From Branchiostoma floridae (lineage: Eukaryota; Chordata; Leptocardii; Amphioxiformes; Branchiostomatidae), in the NCBI RefSeq assembly GCF_000003815.2, contig NC_049989.1:10993273-11053272 (forward strand): a stretch of DNA of 60,000 nt, in the 5' to 3' direction. The stretch's first letter is position 1, and every line of letters begins with the position of its first letter. Below are positions 39,201 through 42,783 of the stretch, in pieces. A model generated the notes under the pieces. The model worked only from the letters and a program-made list of their open reading frames with translations. It had not been told where the DNA came from and made no database searches. A program made the translations under genes and the position numbers.

Positions 39201-42200
39201 CAATTATAACATAGAAGCAATTCCTGTATATTGTTTGACAAAGAACTGCTTCCTCCTGATACAGGAAGAGATTAGAAACTCTGTTGATAGTGTGCTGGCT
39301 CATAAATATAAATACCTTTGTGGGTGCAAACGTACAGCAGGGATTTGGCAATGCACGACTCAAATACCTGATATTGTTTAACACGAGTTCACCTTTATTT
39401 GAGGTATAACCATATCCGTTGCTTTTGAAAACTGGGTATTTAAGGATATAAAGTCGAAGGTTTCAAACTGCAATATTTTGAAAATATTGTAATTTCATAC
39501 TGCCATCTATTGACTTGATATCCATACAGACATTTGCACCCTTTTTTCAAATATAGGTTGCCCAGCAGATAAATTAAGGTGAACTAGTGTTAACTGTAAC
39601 CTTCAACGTTGTGCCTTACCATGTGAGACCTACATTTGGTTTCCCCACATGTTAGGCTATGTGAAAAAGTACCATTTCATTATATTTATATGTCGTGTAA
39701 AGTGGAAACTTTAAACTCACAAATCTATCCTGATGAGTGGTTTTCAAAGTAAAGGAGAGGAATCAAATGTCTCACATCACATCAATAATAATGGAGTAAA
39801 TTTAAAATACTGTTTGCAAAATCAGTAAAATATTATAAGATAAATAAGTAGAATTCAATTCAATATCAAAATTTAAACAGAATCTAAGACTGTAAGAGTC
39901 CTTGGTTTACAGGTTAACTCAGTCTGGGGAAAGAATGAGGTCCTCCCTACTCCTCTTTTTTTCATTTTTCCTTGATTTTTGCCGTTGGAGTCAAATCATC
40001 AAGGAAATAAAGATGATAGAGATAACAAAATCACTCGATACCTTCCAACGTAAATGCCTTAGGTCAATCCTAGGCATCTCCTGGCGTGACCACGTCACAA
40101 ACGAGGAGCTCATGCAAAGAGCTAAGGTGCCTTTAGCCAGTGAGACAGTCAGAAAAAGAAGATTGAGATTTGTTGGGCATGTATGGCGCCTTTCCGACAG
40201 AAGAACAACAAAAACAGCTATGTCGTGGGCCCCTAAGGGCACCCGCCCCAGGGGCAGGCCAAAAACTACACTATGACGGACAATCTTAGATGATGGAAGG
40301 AAAATGGGGCTAAACAGCATGGGAAGCATGGCAGTAGCTGCGCAAGACCGCAACCTTTGGAGGAAGTATGCTCGACGAGTCGACCAATGCAACAGTGTTG
40401 CGGGAGGGTCTAAGGTCTAAGGTAAGGTCTTGATTTTTGCCGTTGGAGTCAAATCATCAAGGAAATAAAGATGTGGCCAGACACTGTTAAACTGGTCATG
40501 ACGTCACTTTGCCACTTGGCAGCTGCAGCTGTTACTTAAAAAGCACATTGCAGTTAATGTCACAGTAAAAGGTATCAATTATCATGGTATGATCCCAGAT
40601 GACGCAACTTTCCAGGGATGACGTATCTCTGCTCTTCCGTTATGCAGCGCAATGACGTCATAGTTAGTGTCATGGGACCACAAGGTGAGAAACTGGCAGT
40701 CACACAGTCTATTTTCAACCTCAATCATTATGGTACCTTGATACACCAGGGCTCAAAATATGTTTTCCTGCATACCTGCACTGGTGCAGATAACATTGAA
40801 AATTACCTACACCAGATAACTTTTACCTGCACCACTCTGAATTTAGAAAGTATGGATCATACTAAAATTGTACAGGAACCATTGCTAATTTTTCTTTTAT
40901 ACATTATAGGTGGTATAACATCCATTGGCATAATACCGGTCGGTTTACAGCAATTTCTCAAGCAATGCTAATTTGGCAAATGATCAACGCATCATTTTCT
41001 CCAGTTACATGTTGCTGTTACAGCTTACCTTTGCCACTTCTTCTGTGTAAATTATTTTGTCTCTCTGGTCCTGCTAAAAACATAATATCGTAATTGGAAC
41101 ACACCGCGGAATTGCACGGAGAACGGGCGCGTGGTTGGAAGGGGGTACAAAATACCGGTCGAACGAAACACGGCACAATTAACTGCCGCTATGTACCTTT
41201 ATTCATCCTCTGTTGTTCCTTTCTTTCCTGTTAGTAGTTGCACAAAACAAAAATCTGCATGAGCATACAAAAAGTCATGAGAAAATGGGCGTATACTGAC
41301 AAGAATTTTCATTTAATTTTGGTCCGTCACAACCGCTATGACGTAAAACTTTACTGCTGGCCGTAGCATTAAAAATGGCGGGAAAATGGCGGCGTACGTT
41401 CAATTTGACCCATTCAGCCGTAGATCCGGGCGATAATGCAACGGTTCCTCACACTTTTACACGAGTTGTAGGTCACCAAAAGAAATTCAAGATTGCTGTT
41501 GAATCATGCTCGTCTTGTGCCGTGAGCACATGTGATTATTATCTACAAATCTGGCGATGAACGTGACAGTGTGTTTGTCCCACGACGAGCTCGCCTGCCC
41601 CGAAAATGACCTGAAAACTTTTGGCCTTGTTGTCTTCGAATGCATTGTTATCGATGCTTTGTAAATTATGTATTGGACACCTAGATGTCTGAAGTGTGCA
41701 TACCTCAGAAATAACTATTGTTGCATGTGTAGATCTCTTTAAGTTCCACTATTTTTAATCGACCGGTATAAGGCTTATGACCGGTATTATGCCAATGCAT
41801 GTTACATGGTCAATGCAGCTGATAACAATCCATATTCACCTACATCATATGACATTTATGTATAAAACCTAGTACATGGCCCAGTGCAGGTTAGGTGCAG
41901 GTAGACACCAGAGATACCTGCACAGCTCCAATTTTACCTGCACTAACCTGCATATGCAGGTGGTATTTTGAGCCCTGTAGACAGATATTGGAATCACTGA
42001 ATTTCTTGTAAGAGTGTGGATTTTAAAGGATCTAAGAGTTTGTAAGCAAAGTTTCAGATTTTGTTTATGAGTAGGTAAAATATGAAATTGTATTTATTTT
42101 CTTCATAGCAATGTGTAAGCAACAATGTCAAAATATTACATGCTAAATAACCATAACTTGCAAAATTACAGGCTACAAAATGACCTTAATACACAACAAT

Positions 42201-42783
42201 CAAAATGTTTTGCAAATAGTAGAGACCAAAATACTACATCTTAAACGTGTTTTAATAATGTTTCAATAAATAAATCGGGCAGAAATCAAATAAATAGGGC
42301 AGACACTTTTGATTTAAGCTGGAGAAAGAATTAAGACCATATCAGTAGAAAATTGATTTTTGAGCCAGTATTTGAAGAAAGTCCTGTCCAAAAATAATGC
42401 TGAAAAGGAAATATAAGTGCAGTGGTTTTGTAAGCAATGGCCTGCATAGGGTTACTGGTGAAAAGAGTCTGACACTGATATACTAGTATGCTGATTTGTC
42501 TGTACGGTTTTTTTCTAGGTACCACGTATTTCTGAAAACGTTCAGGCTGTACAGGGCAGGCACGTCCCCCATACTGGCACGTACGGGGAGCGAATCCGCA
42601 GACTGATGGCAGACAAAATTGTGCCTGCACCTAAAGTTCTACGGTATGTCTGCATGCTCCCATATACTGATATATACTGATAAATGTTAAATCAATAAGA
42701 AACTCACCACACAGAGCGATTATGTGCCCGCTGTCCTCGTGGACAAATTTTCTGGTCACTGCTTCTTCCATTATCTGCTTCAC
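137..42783 (-). CDS. SGSM: SGSM1/2-like RUN-TBC Rab GTPase-activating protein, 18-exon gene model, partial at both ends
   Basis: Small G protein signalling modulators bind Rab/Rap GTPases through a RUN and PH-like N-terminal half and stimulate GTP hydrolysis with a C-terminal TBC domain, acting on endosome and Golgi traffic. Eighteen minus-strand exons were joined by splice sites and phase. Diagnostic stretches are [16 protein letters not shown] (start of RUN), [99 protein letters not shown] and [19 protein letters not shown]. These match the remembered vertebrate SGSM2/SGSM1 order closely. The window holds 712 codons. The TBC core with its catalytic Arg and Gln fingers is past the left edge, and the initiator exon (before VKQIMEE, entered in phase 0) was not found. 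The middle linker (about 200 residues) has no obvious vertebrate counterpart. The model needs the contigs re-ordered: exons in 1-13441 appear twice and out of order. Recognition is from memory, with no database search. Confidence 0.93.
376..670 (+). mobile_element. tRNA-derived SINE (first allele copy)
   Basis: The head has a tRNA-like A box (atggcttaatgggtag) and a B box (gagtttgatccctgg) at tRNA spacing, followed by a non-tRNA body. Related pieces occur reversed at 59549-59640 (head) and 32376-32455 (body). It sits next to the SGSM exon at 715-860. No cloverleaf gene is intact. Confidence 0.75.
715..860 (-). CDS. SGSM: SGSM exon: [20 protein letters not shown]
   Basis: It is 146 bp, acceptor tactag and donor ACAG/gtgggc. 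It encodes the [20 protein letters not shown] block and then [15 protein letters not shown], equivalent to the GLT..VW segment before the TBC domain. The open frame runs beyond the exon on both sides, but the flanks are intron and SINE. Confidence 0.94.
1016..1115. other. Assembly gap (100 N), true size about 47 bp
   Basis: Block A' is continuous here and has 47 bases between the same flanks (6180-6226). Confidence 0.9.
1372..1425 (-). mobile_element. LINE 3'-end fragment (CR1/L2-type tail)
   Basis: Read on the minus strand it ends in gtacaattgttgtgcaataa and aagtttt, a LINE-like 3' tail. The same stretch occurs at 30712-30765 in a different element and at about 6490 in block A'. Confidence 0.5.
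1653..1717 (-). CDS. SGSM: SGSM exon: [18 protein letters not shown], entry to TBC region
   Basis: It is 65 bp, acceptor ttttcag and donor GGAT/gtaagt. [20 protein letters not shown] corresponds to the LRLLCESMKRQIVSRAFYG-type segment of SGSM2. The split Trp codon continues into the exon at 715-860. Confidence 0.92.
2278..2380. repeat. Palindromic mini-element (foldback/MITE)
   Basis: The arms contain tttctaccggggctccttac and its reverse complement around a ~35-bp centre, flanked by gtaccatcc / ggatagtac. Allelic copy at 7394-7496. Confidence 0.8.
2892..3141. other. Assembly gap (250 N)
   Basis: It lies between blocks A and B in an SGSM intron. Confidence 0.99.
3488..3668 (-). CDS. SGSM: SGSM linker exon ([20 protein letters not shown], Ser/Thr/Pro rich)
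   Basis: It is 181 bp, acceptor tcgatag and donor CCAG/gtgggt. [25 protein letters not shown] and SPSR make a disordered Ser/Thr/Pro linker with Arg-directed (RRxS-type) phosphorylation possibilities. Phase 1 entry and phase 2 exit match its neighbours. GC content is much higher than in the surrounding intron. Confidence 0.88.
4663..4710 (-). CDS. SGSM: SGSM 48-bp linker exon ([15 protein letters not shown])
   Basis: The acceptor gttttacag and donor GAGG/gttagt bound 48 bases that enter in phase 1 and leave in phase 1, exactly what the flanking exons require. The peptide is charged. There is no remembered homologue, so the support is phase and splice sites. Confidence 0.7.
4830..4929. other. 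Assembly gap (100 N), likely misjoin
   Basis: Block B on its left should continue into block C, but block A' follows on its right. Confidence 0.9.
5301..5369 (-). CDS. SGSM: Allelic duplicate of SGSM exon 137-205
   Basis: It is an identical copy in block A'. The contig here also carries 235 bp of extra left flank (4930-5164) not seen at the window edge. Confidence 0.85.
5540..5834 (+). mobile_element. tRNA-derived SINE (allelic duplicate)
   Basis: It is identical to 376-670 at offset 5164, so both alleles carry the insertion. Confidence 0.75.
5879..6024 (-). CDS. SGSM: Allelic duplicate of SGSM exon 715-860
   Basis: It is an identical copy at offset 5164 in block A'. Confidence 0.85.
6769..6833 (-). 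CDS. SGSM: Allelic duplicate of SGSM exon 1653-1717
   Basis: It is an identical copy in block A'. The offset to block A changes from 5164 to 5116 across the N run at 1016-1115, because that run is longer than the real sequence. Confidence 0.85.
7394..7496. repeat. Palindromic mini-element (allelic duplicate)
   Basis: It is the same hairpin as 2278-2380. Confidence 0.8.
8033..8132. other. Assembly gap (100 N); block B is missing here
   Basis: It joins A' to C. By the other copy, about 2 kb including two exons belongs here. Confidence 0.85.
8133..8170. other. Low-quality or vector-like contig edge
   Basis: The bases right after the gap, with gagcgccgcgtctag, differ from the allelic sequence at about 13130-13205 and loosely resemble a cloning polylinker (NotI/XbaI-like). 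This is a weak call. Confidence 0.3.
8384..8533 (-). CDS. SGSM: SGSM linker exon ([20 protein letters not shown])
   Basis: It is 150 bp, acceptor cttccag and donor CAAG/gtaaag, with 49 whole codons. I do not recognise the peptide in vertebrate SGSM, but phase and splice sites link it to its neighbours. A second partial copy is at 13415-13441, cut by a gap. Confidence 0.75.
9313..9504 (-). CDS. SGSM: SGSM linker exon (Pro/Arg-rich, [14 protein letters not shown])
   Basis: The acceptor ctccccag joins in phase to the exon at 11057. The peptide is basic and proline rich ([17 protein letters not shown]), then [11 protein letters not shown]. The downstream edge is uncertain: the donor TTT/gtgcgt at 9313 keeps phase with the next exon and is used here, while CCT/gtacag at 9341 looks equally good but breaks phase. 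Confidence 0.7.
9690..10740. repeat. 39-bp minisatellite in an SGSM intron
   Basis: About 15-16 near-perfect units between about 9940 and 10500, with degenerate units at both ends. Each unit has a 14-bp perfect palindrome (acaggttaacctgt) and the phrase ccttggtgctgaacaccat. Because 39 is a multiple of three, long open frames exist on both strands. They lack conservation or splice context and are not called as genes. Confidence 0.95.
11057..11165 (-). CDS. SGSM: SGSM exon: acidic linker and [11 protein letters not shown]
   Basis: It is 109 bp, acceptor ccaacag and donor GAAG/gtaggc. ATDYVFRI is the end of the conserved N-terminal half in SGSM proteins. The acidic stretch before it (ESIAEEE) is typical linker. 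Confidence 0.92.
11574..11673. other. Assembly gap (100 N), likely misjoin
   Basis: The unique contig 8133-11573 ends here and B' begins, which is the wrong order for the gene. Confidence 0.85.
11792..11972 (-). CDS. SGSM: Allelic duplicate of SGSM exon 3488-3668
   Basis: It is the same exon at offset 8304 in block B' with at most one visible base change (GCTGGTAGG versus GCTGTTAGG near 11875), which would be a coding difference between the two alleles. Confidence 0.85.
12967..13014 (-). CDS. SGSM: Allelic duplicate of SGSM exon 4663-4710
   Basis: It is identical to 4663-4710 at offset 8304, inside block B'. It is not an additional exon if the two blocks are haplotypes. Confidence 0.7.
13415..13441 (-). 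CDS. SGSM: Allelic duplicate of SGSM exon 8384-8533, truncated by gap
   Basis: Only the last 27 bases and the donor are present before the N run 13442-13857. The flanking intron (about 13205-13414) matches 8170-8383. It is interpreted as the other haplotype's copy. Confidence 0.75.
13442..13857. other. Assembly gap (416 N)
   Basis: By gene order, the sequence that belongs here is the exon remainder plus 8412-11573 (about 3 kb). Confidence 0.8.
14368..14412 (-). CDS. SGSM: SGSM 45-bp exon: VFPRLRRR
   Basis: It has 15 codons, phase 0 at both ends, acceptor caagcag and donor CAG/gtgagt. Joined to the previous exon it reads [12 protein letters not shown], matching GKGKVFPKLRKR of vertebrate SGSM2. 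Confidence 0.9.
14573..15457 (+). mobile_element. 885-bp TIR element, copy 1, with 61-codon ORF
   Basis: The ends are inverted repeats (cattggcataataccggtc at both termini, extending outward to acat with one mismatch), flanked by TA on each side, as in Tc1/mariner-like insertions. No transposase is present. An ORF at 15030-15215 ([20 protein letters not shown]...) is preserved in both copies but unrecognised. A second copy of exactly the same length is at 40918-41802. Confidence 0.85.
15030..15215 (+). CDS. Unrecognised 61-residue ORF carried by the 885-bp element (copy 1)
   Basis: It starts ATGGCGGGAAAATGGCGGCG and ends in DYYLQIWR. Its twin at 41375-41560 differs at two residues (Glu to Ala, Tyr to His) and one silent site, so selection on the protein is not shown. 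Four Cys occur in a short C-terminal stretch ([14 protein letters not shown] has three Cys plus nearby residues). It may be a captured host exon or a chance ORF. Confidence 0.3.
   Translation: MAGKWRRTFNLTHSAVDPGDNETVPHTFTRVVGYQKKFKIAVESCSSCAVSTCDYYLQIWR
16031..16200 (-). CDS. SGSM: SGSM exon: [22 protein letters not shown]-like module
   Basis: It is 170 bp, acceptor cattag and donor AAAG/gtatca. It encodes [20 protein letters not shown] and then [20 protein letters not shown], the best conserved block of the family. A different reading frame is also open here but does not match and is not the coding frame. Confidence 0.95.
16682..16749 (-). CDS. SGSM: SGSM exon: [20 protein letters not shown]
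   Basis: It is 68 bp, acceptor tttcag and donor CAAC/gtgagt. The split Ser codon gives SIYWDYA, matching the SVYWDYA motif of vertebrate [13 protein letters not shown] ends the exon. Confidence 0.93.
17896..17939 (-). pseudogene. Partial duplicate of SGSM exon 18336-18466 at a contig edge
   Basis: The stretch 17789-17939 repeats 18219-18379 almost base for base (offset 440) and ends shortly before the N run 17951-18209. It contains only the last ~44 bases of the exon and its donor. It is most likely an unmerged contig overlap, not a second exon. Confidence 0.85.
17951..18209. other. Assembly gap (259 N) between overlapping contig ends
   Basis: About 150 bp on the left of the gap is repeated on its right, so the gap is probably negative or absent. 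Confidence 0.85.
18336..18466 (-). CDS. SGSM: SGSM exon: [22 protein letters not shown]-like module
   Basis: It is 131 bp. The acceptor cacctag precedes AAGGAAGACATG and the donor is AGAAG/gtcagg. [20 protein letters not shown] is close to the SGSM2 sequence at this point. Its acceptor region is duplicated at about 18655-18775, where the AG is destroyed. Its 3' part is duplicated before a gap at 17896-17939. Confidence 0.93.
18655..18775 (-). pseudogene. Tandem duplicate of an SGSM splice acceptor and exon start, disabled
   Basis: It repeats 18449-18567 at offset 206. In minus-strand sense the true acceptor cacctag/AAGGAAG is here cacctaaaaggaag: the AG has become AA. Only the first ~18 exon bases are copied, then the sequence diverges. 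Confidence 0.8.
19129..19266 (-). CDS. SGSM: SGSM exon: [16 protein letters not shown], start of Rab-binding region
   Basis: It is 138 bp, phase 0 at both ends, acceptor atttcag and donor CCC/gtaagt. [20 protein letters not shown] and the following NVLVQP are family hallmarks just before the PH-like Rab-binding module. Confidence 0.93.
20473..20624 (-). CDS. SGSM: SGSM exon: end of RUN ([20 protein letters not shown])
   Basis: It is 152 bp, with donor CTCAAG/gtcaga. The acceptor ctcgaag is pyrimidine-poor but is the only one that keeps phase, forming VGPCALDF across the junction. [20 protein letters not shown] is almost invariant in SGSM1/2. The exon end ([14 protein letters not shown]) is a variable Pro/Arg linker. 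Confidence 0.93.
20797..20937. mobile_element. Partial copy of palindromic MITE family 1
   Basis: It has the central tttcaaactgcgatactttg and the right end ggataaaggtgaactatcat shared with copies at 28740, 35888, 37016, 39378 and 59182. The terminal motif is duplicated in tandem. Confidence 0.7.
21094..21161 (-). CDS. SGSM: SGSM exon: RUN domain ([20 protein letters not shown])
   Basis: It is 68 bp, from acceptor gttccag to donor CTTG/gtgagt. A Ser codon is split with the preceding exon, giving ENSSKYYE, a strong SGSM signature. It lies about 50 bp to the left of the LINE 5' end. Confidence 0.93.
21719..23341 (+). CDS. LINE ORF1: zinc-knuckle, coiled-coil and SGNH-hydrolase protein
   Basis: It is a 540-residue ORF1 protein of a CR1/L2-type LINE, expected to bind RNA and assemble the retrotransposition particle. 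The start chosen is the ATG at 21719 ([13 protein letters not shown]); the frame is open further upstream but without another ATG. A Cys/His cluster (C154, C157, C172, H175, H178, C181, C183, C186) looks like a PHD-type zinc finger. A charged heptad-like region at about 195-245 should form a coiled coil. Residues 330-500 form an SGNH/GDSL hydrolase: IIGDS with nucleophile S337, GTNN at 387-390, and DGVHLN with D465 and H468. Esterase-type ORF1 proteins are established for CR1 and L2 elements. The last 64 nt overlap ORF2. Confidence 0.9.
   Translation: MAALGLVSSLKDKILDRLSQFESHQDNPPWQADRIAEIATDNAPHTLEALKQVRQELFDSIDRLPSKPDDLSDGRLVRRNKNTFQRFTLIKDIIALFNFTNSGEVSKELKDCIRPCQDTGLTHDSEDSTSSTRKAPDMIVIPEDDPDPAPSNVCFLCGTTNSSESNHLSQVCEPHSNHLRCICGPCRMLPETVKSLAERLKKLEDLAPANGRNENDFQDDLTREVQRLRDENASLLKVIQVLTDEKIDGDSSSEWRQVKGGQAPRRQDKRSATEETFRTSNRFSLLDCTDGEQETPSEECDASPADQHNQIASYRKQQQRQFYKTKAPKKTVIIGDSMIKGLKPSKMSKNRNVKCFTHRGARVEQLMSPSSRIVSSETPDTVILHAGTNNSSDSVQVIIEKTRNLSSTLQDTGVRRIAVSGVISRADTDPERTHLINLGLARMCKANDWNFIDNSNIGPYYICHDGVHLNSQGTIQLARNLISFIRGENQPRVRLGTSYSDATRTTASVDFRGRGAPSSRWKVRTAEQTRLLRLAETMWD
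23278..26013 (+). CDS. LINE ORF2: AP endonuclease and reverse transcriptase
   Basis: It is a 911-residue polyprotein that nicks target DNA and reverse transcribes the element RNA. The endonuclease occupies about 25-235: SNARSL at 32-37, SETWF with E60, RGGGVAIYV at 88-96, GDFN at 174-177 and SDHN at 227-230. The reverse transcriptase follows at about 440-720: TDFSKAFD with D580, SGVPQGTK at 635-642, and the catalytic YVDD at 665-668. The C-terminal tail has the [12 protein letters not shown] segment usual in this group. All catalytic residues expected are present. The ATG at 23278 lies inside ORF1 and is in the -1 frame relative to it, so translation may use reinitiation or frameshifting. Confidence 0.95.
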   Translation: MEGPHGRADTAAETGRDNVGLSTRSLPSFLLSNARSLLNKMDDLSDSLNSYGIDIAVISETWFTHEHPPECTHIDGFNLFSKCRKESRGGGVAIYVNDSIHAEIIDFIEIPTELECLWVWAKPFWLPRSIANIAICAVYNPPASPSQELLRRHIIDSIDKINTRYPLAGICVLGDFNRCDISNILNGAQLKQLVRQPTRGEAILDLIITNLKPFYQIPRIEEPLGMSDHNTVLWFPSDYKAINTKTKSKIRPFKDSEVRSFGRWISSHPWIEVFDAHDIQTKANIFYETLQSRIDHHFPMKSVVKHNTDKEWITPHIKSLIKKRQQAFHSGNMAWYRKLRNSVNRLCIKARKRYYVCKIQVLKKENPARWHACLRNTLNSKRSVSVSVPSSTPLTDSDIANVINHHFSDIVNELPCLDLESLPSYLPSPSKPPHIHSYEVHEILKRLDARKSCGPDNISPKIVKTFAVEFSEILAHIFNCSLEEGRVPKQWKEAIIAPIPKKVPASVEHLRPISLTSVFMKTFESFISKWIFQDIDKILDPNQYGSRKGRSSVHYLISMIDSILRGAETPKSIQTVLLTDFSKAFDRIDHTILIRKLLTCGVRTCILPWLCDFLTERTQCVRYRGVISSWEKIASGVPQGTKLGPILFLVYVNDAMQFFLDRWKYVDDLSLKESRLFSEESSMQTTINQLDTWSSENRMTLNDDKCKLMCISFMKDPPLPPVLLLNGKALEYTEEACILGIWMSADLKWGKHTNVIIKKGSCRLFLLKKLKRFGVCTEDLCEIYLLYVRPIMEYAAPVWHPGLTCQQSDALERIQKRALRIILGSEYTCYTEALCRLNMNTLKARREFLCLKFAKSMFNSPIFRSWLPATRNEVHNRDLKRGLELSIPFARHDRYRNSAIPYLSTLLNTDL
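26968..27897. mobile_element. AT-rich inverted-repeat element interrupted by another MITE
   Basis: The outer ends cctgggtgcca and tggcacccagg are inverted, and both arms carry tgtccatggggcaagcaaa (one base varies). The left arm has an internal ~176-bp tandem duplication (27051 and 27226). The centre holds the MITE 27367-27734. Confidence 0.6.
27367..27734. mobile_element. MITE with ~30-bp terminal inverted repeats
   Basis: The ends read caccaatttaatttcttggt / accaagaaattaaattggtg followed by tcacggatt / aatccgtga. The interior is A/T-rich with facing A- and T-rich runs. No ORF. Confidence 0.8.
28363..28527 (-). CDS. SGSM: SGSM exon: RUN domain, [20 protein letters not shown] helix
   Basis: It is 165 bp, from acceptor tttttgcag to donor AGCAG/gtacgt. 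The split Lys codon joins it to the exon at 30312. [20 protein letters not shown] matches the SGSM stretch where a [20 protein letters not shown]-type helix is expected. The next intron carries the full-length LINE. Confidence 0.92.
28740..28839. mobile_element. Half copy of palindromic MITE family 1
   Basis: It has the right arm only: atcaacttgataacccttaa, then aacaacggat and cccacggataaaggtaaag. Confidence 0.65.
29260..29595. mobile_element. ~335-bp repeat rich in acctgcac / gtgcaggt (family 2)
   Basis: It starts with cgaaataccacctgcatatg and ends with gtatttcgagccctg. Sister copies are 40747-41977 (reversed, interrupted) and 56030-56364. The flanking 7 bases tgcagta occur on both sides, a probable target duplication. 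It has hAT-like features but no transposase. Confidence 0.75.
30312..30474 (-). CDS. SGSM: SGSM exon: RUN domain ([20 protein letters not shown])
   Basis: It is 163 bp, from acceptor cctccag to donor AAA/gtaaga. The first two bases complete the Ala codon split with the exon at 42708. [10 protein letters not shown] and the following [10 protein letters not shown] are conserved SGSM RUN-domain residues. The 12-kb intron upstream is packed with MITEs. Confidence 0.93.
30508..30600 (+). mobile_element. tRNA-like SINE head
   Basis: It has gctcgcgtggcgcagtggc (A-box like) and gagttcgaatccgc (B box) but the spacing is too short for a tRNA gene. It is most likely a SINE remnant. Confidence 0.5.
30641..30872. 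mobile_element. MITE with tacccctgtcacat ends, containing a LINE tail
   Basis: The terminal inverted repeats are tacccctgtcacat and atgtgacaggggta. Internal cgatcgg / gatcttccatcgat arms are also inverted. A LINE 3'-tail fragment (30712-30765) is embedded. Confidence 0.75.
31555..31853. mobile_element. Palindromic MITE with ~85-bp arms
   Basis: The left arm (aaccagatgaattaatgttt, then tgatatatcaaaggatg) is repeated inverted on the right (catcctttgatatatca, then ttaattcatctggttt) around a centre with aattctgcagaa motifs. Confidence 0.8.
32376..32455 (-). mobile_element. SINE body fragment, reverse orientation
   Basis: Reverse complement contains gtggactagccccctgctgt, matching the body of the SINE at 541-600. 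Confidence 0.6.
32481..32602. repeat. Two-copy 62-bp tandem duplication
   Basis: The phrase gcttgatatgctgctgacca through catagtcat occurs twice head to tail with few changes. Confidence 0.85.
33006..33201. mobile_element. 196-bp MITE with tactgtaaatgcag ends
   Basis: Perfect 14-bp terminal inverted repeats start and end with TA, fitting a Tc1/mariner-type TA target. The interior also has facing repeats (gtggttt / aaccac). No ORF. Confidence 0.85.
34462..34504. repeat. Short perfect inverted repeat
   Basis: tgacctagtctc and gagactaggtca flank ttctctcgcgagaa, itself nearly self-complementary. It could be an extreme MITE remnant. Confidence 0.75.
35888..36112. mobile_element. Palindromic MITE family 1, near-complete copy
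   Basis: The left arm cacccttatttgcggggtaa and right arm ccccacgaataaaggtgaac are inverted; the centre has the shared tttgagatcaccgtcagtca. Confidence 0.75.
37016..37239. mobile_element. Palindromic MITE family 1, near-complete copy
   Basis: Left arm gtcacctttatttgtggggt, right arm acccgtggataaacgtgaac. The centre tttgaaaccacgtgcaccat matches the other copies. Confidence 0.75.
37768..38406. repeat. Tandem duplication with ~354-bp period
   Basis: The phrase gaagatggacttactgccta and about 300 following bases occur at 37778 and 38131. Units contain many aagtcca/tggactt motifs. The two units differ by small indels. Confidence 0.85.
39378..39593. mobile_element. Palindromic MITE family 1, complete copy
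   Basis: Both ends are present: ttaacacgagttcaccttta at the left and taaggtgaactagtgttaa at the right. The centre is tttcaaactgcaatattttg. Confidence 0.8.
39971..40015. repeat. 45-bp target-site duplication, left copy
   Basis: It is identical to 40429-40473 and directly brackets the LINE fragment 40016-40428. Confidence 0.9.
40016..40428 (+). mobile_element. 5'-truncated LINE 3' end with 45-bp target duplication
   Basis: It encodes the C-terminal tail of a non-LTR ORF2: [44 protein letters not shown], then after a stop RTILDD and [15 protein letters not shown]. These are typical LINE end motifs of a family different from the CR1/L2 element above. A TGA at 40274-40276 stands where relatives usually have Trp. 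The 3' end is a short taaggtc-type repeat. It is a dead fragment. Confidence 0.85.
40429..40473. repeat. 45-bp target-site duplication, right copy
   Basis: Perfect repeat of 39971-40015. Confidence 0.9.
40918..41802 (+). mobile_element. 885-bp TIR element, copy 2, nested in another repeat
   Basis: Same length and ends as 14573-15457, very few substitutions. It is inserted at a TA inside the repeat 40747-41977, whose two halves align with the uninterrupted copies at 29260-29595 and 56030-56364. The ORF is at 41375-41560. Confidence 0.85.
41375..41560 (+). CDS. Unrecognised 61-residue ORF carried by the 885-bp element (copy 2)
   Basis: It sits at the same offset (457 bp) from the element start as in copy 1 and is intact. 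See 15030-15215 for differences and caveats. Confidence 0.3.
   Translation: MAGKWRRTFNLTHSAVDPGDNATVPHTFTRVVGHQKKFKIAVESCSSCAVSTCDYYLQIWR
42708..42783 (-). CDS. SGSM: SGSM exon: start of RUN region ([17 protein letters not shown])
   Basis: It is the most upstream exon found: 76 bp, 25 codons plus one base. The acceptor tttcag precedes GTGAAGCAG and the donor is TGTG/gtgagt. The peptide [20 protein letters not shown] is nearly identical to the RUN-domain lead-in of vertebrate SGSM1/2. It is entered in phase 0, so an upstream exon must supply the initiator Met. Confidence 0.93.

Larger units (their letters stand above)
40747..41977 (-). mobile_element. Family 2 repeat interrupted by the 885-bp element
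   Basis: The outer ends are cagggctcaaaata and tattttgagccctg. Removing 40918-41802 leaves a ~345-bp sequence that aligns, reversed, with 29260-29595 and 56030-56364. Confidence 0.8.
31010..42700. other. Large SGSM intron, no gene seen outside listed elements
   Basis: Between exons 30312-30474 and 42708-42783 I see only repeats and A/T-rich sequence. No splice-bounded conserved exon was found. 33205-34450 and 34600-35870 hold no feature I can name beyond weak, degenerate repeats. Confidence 0.6.
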
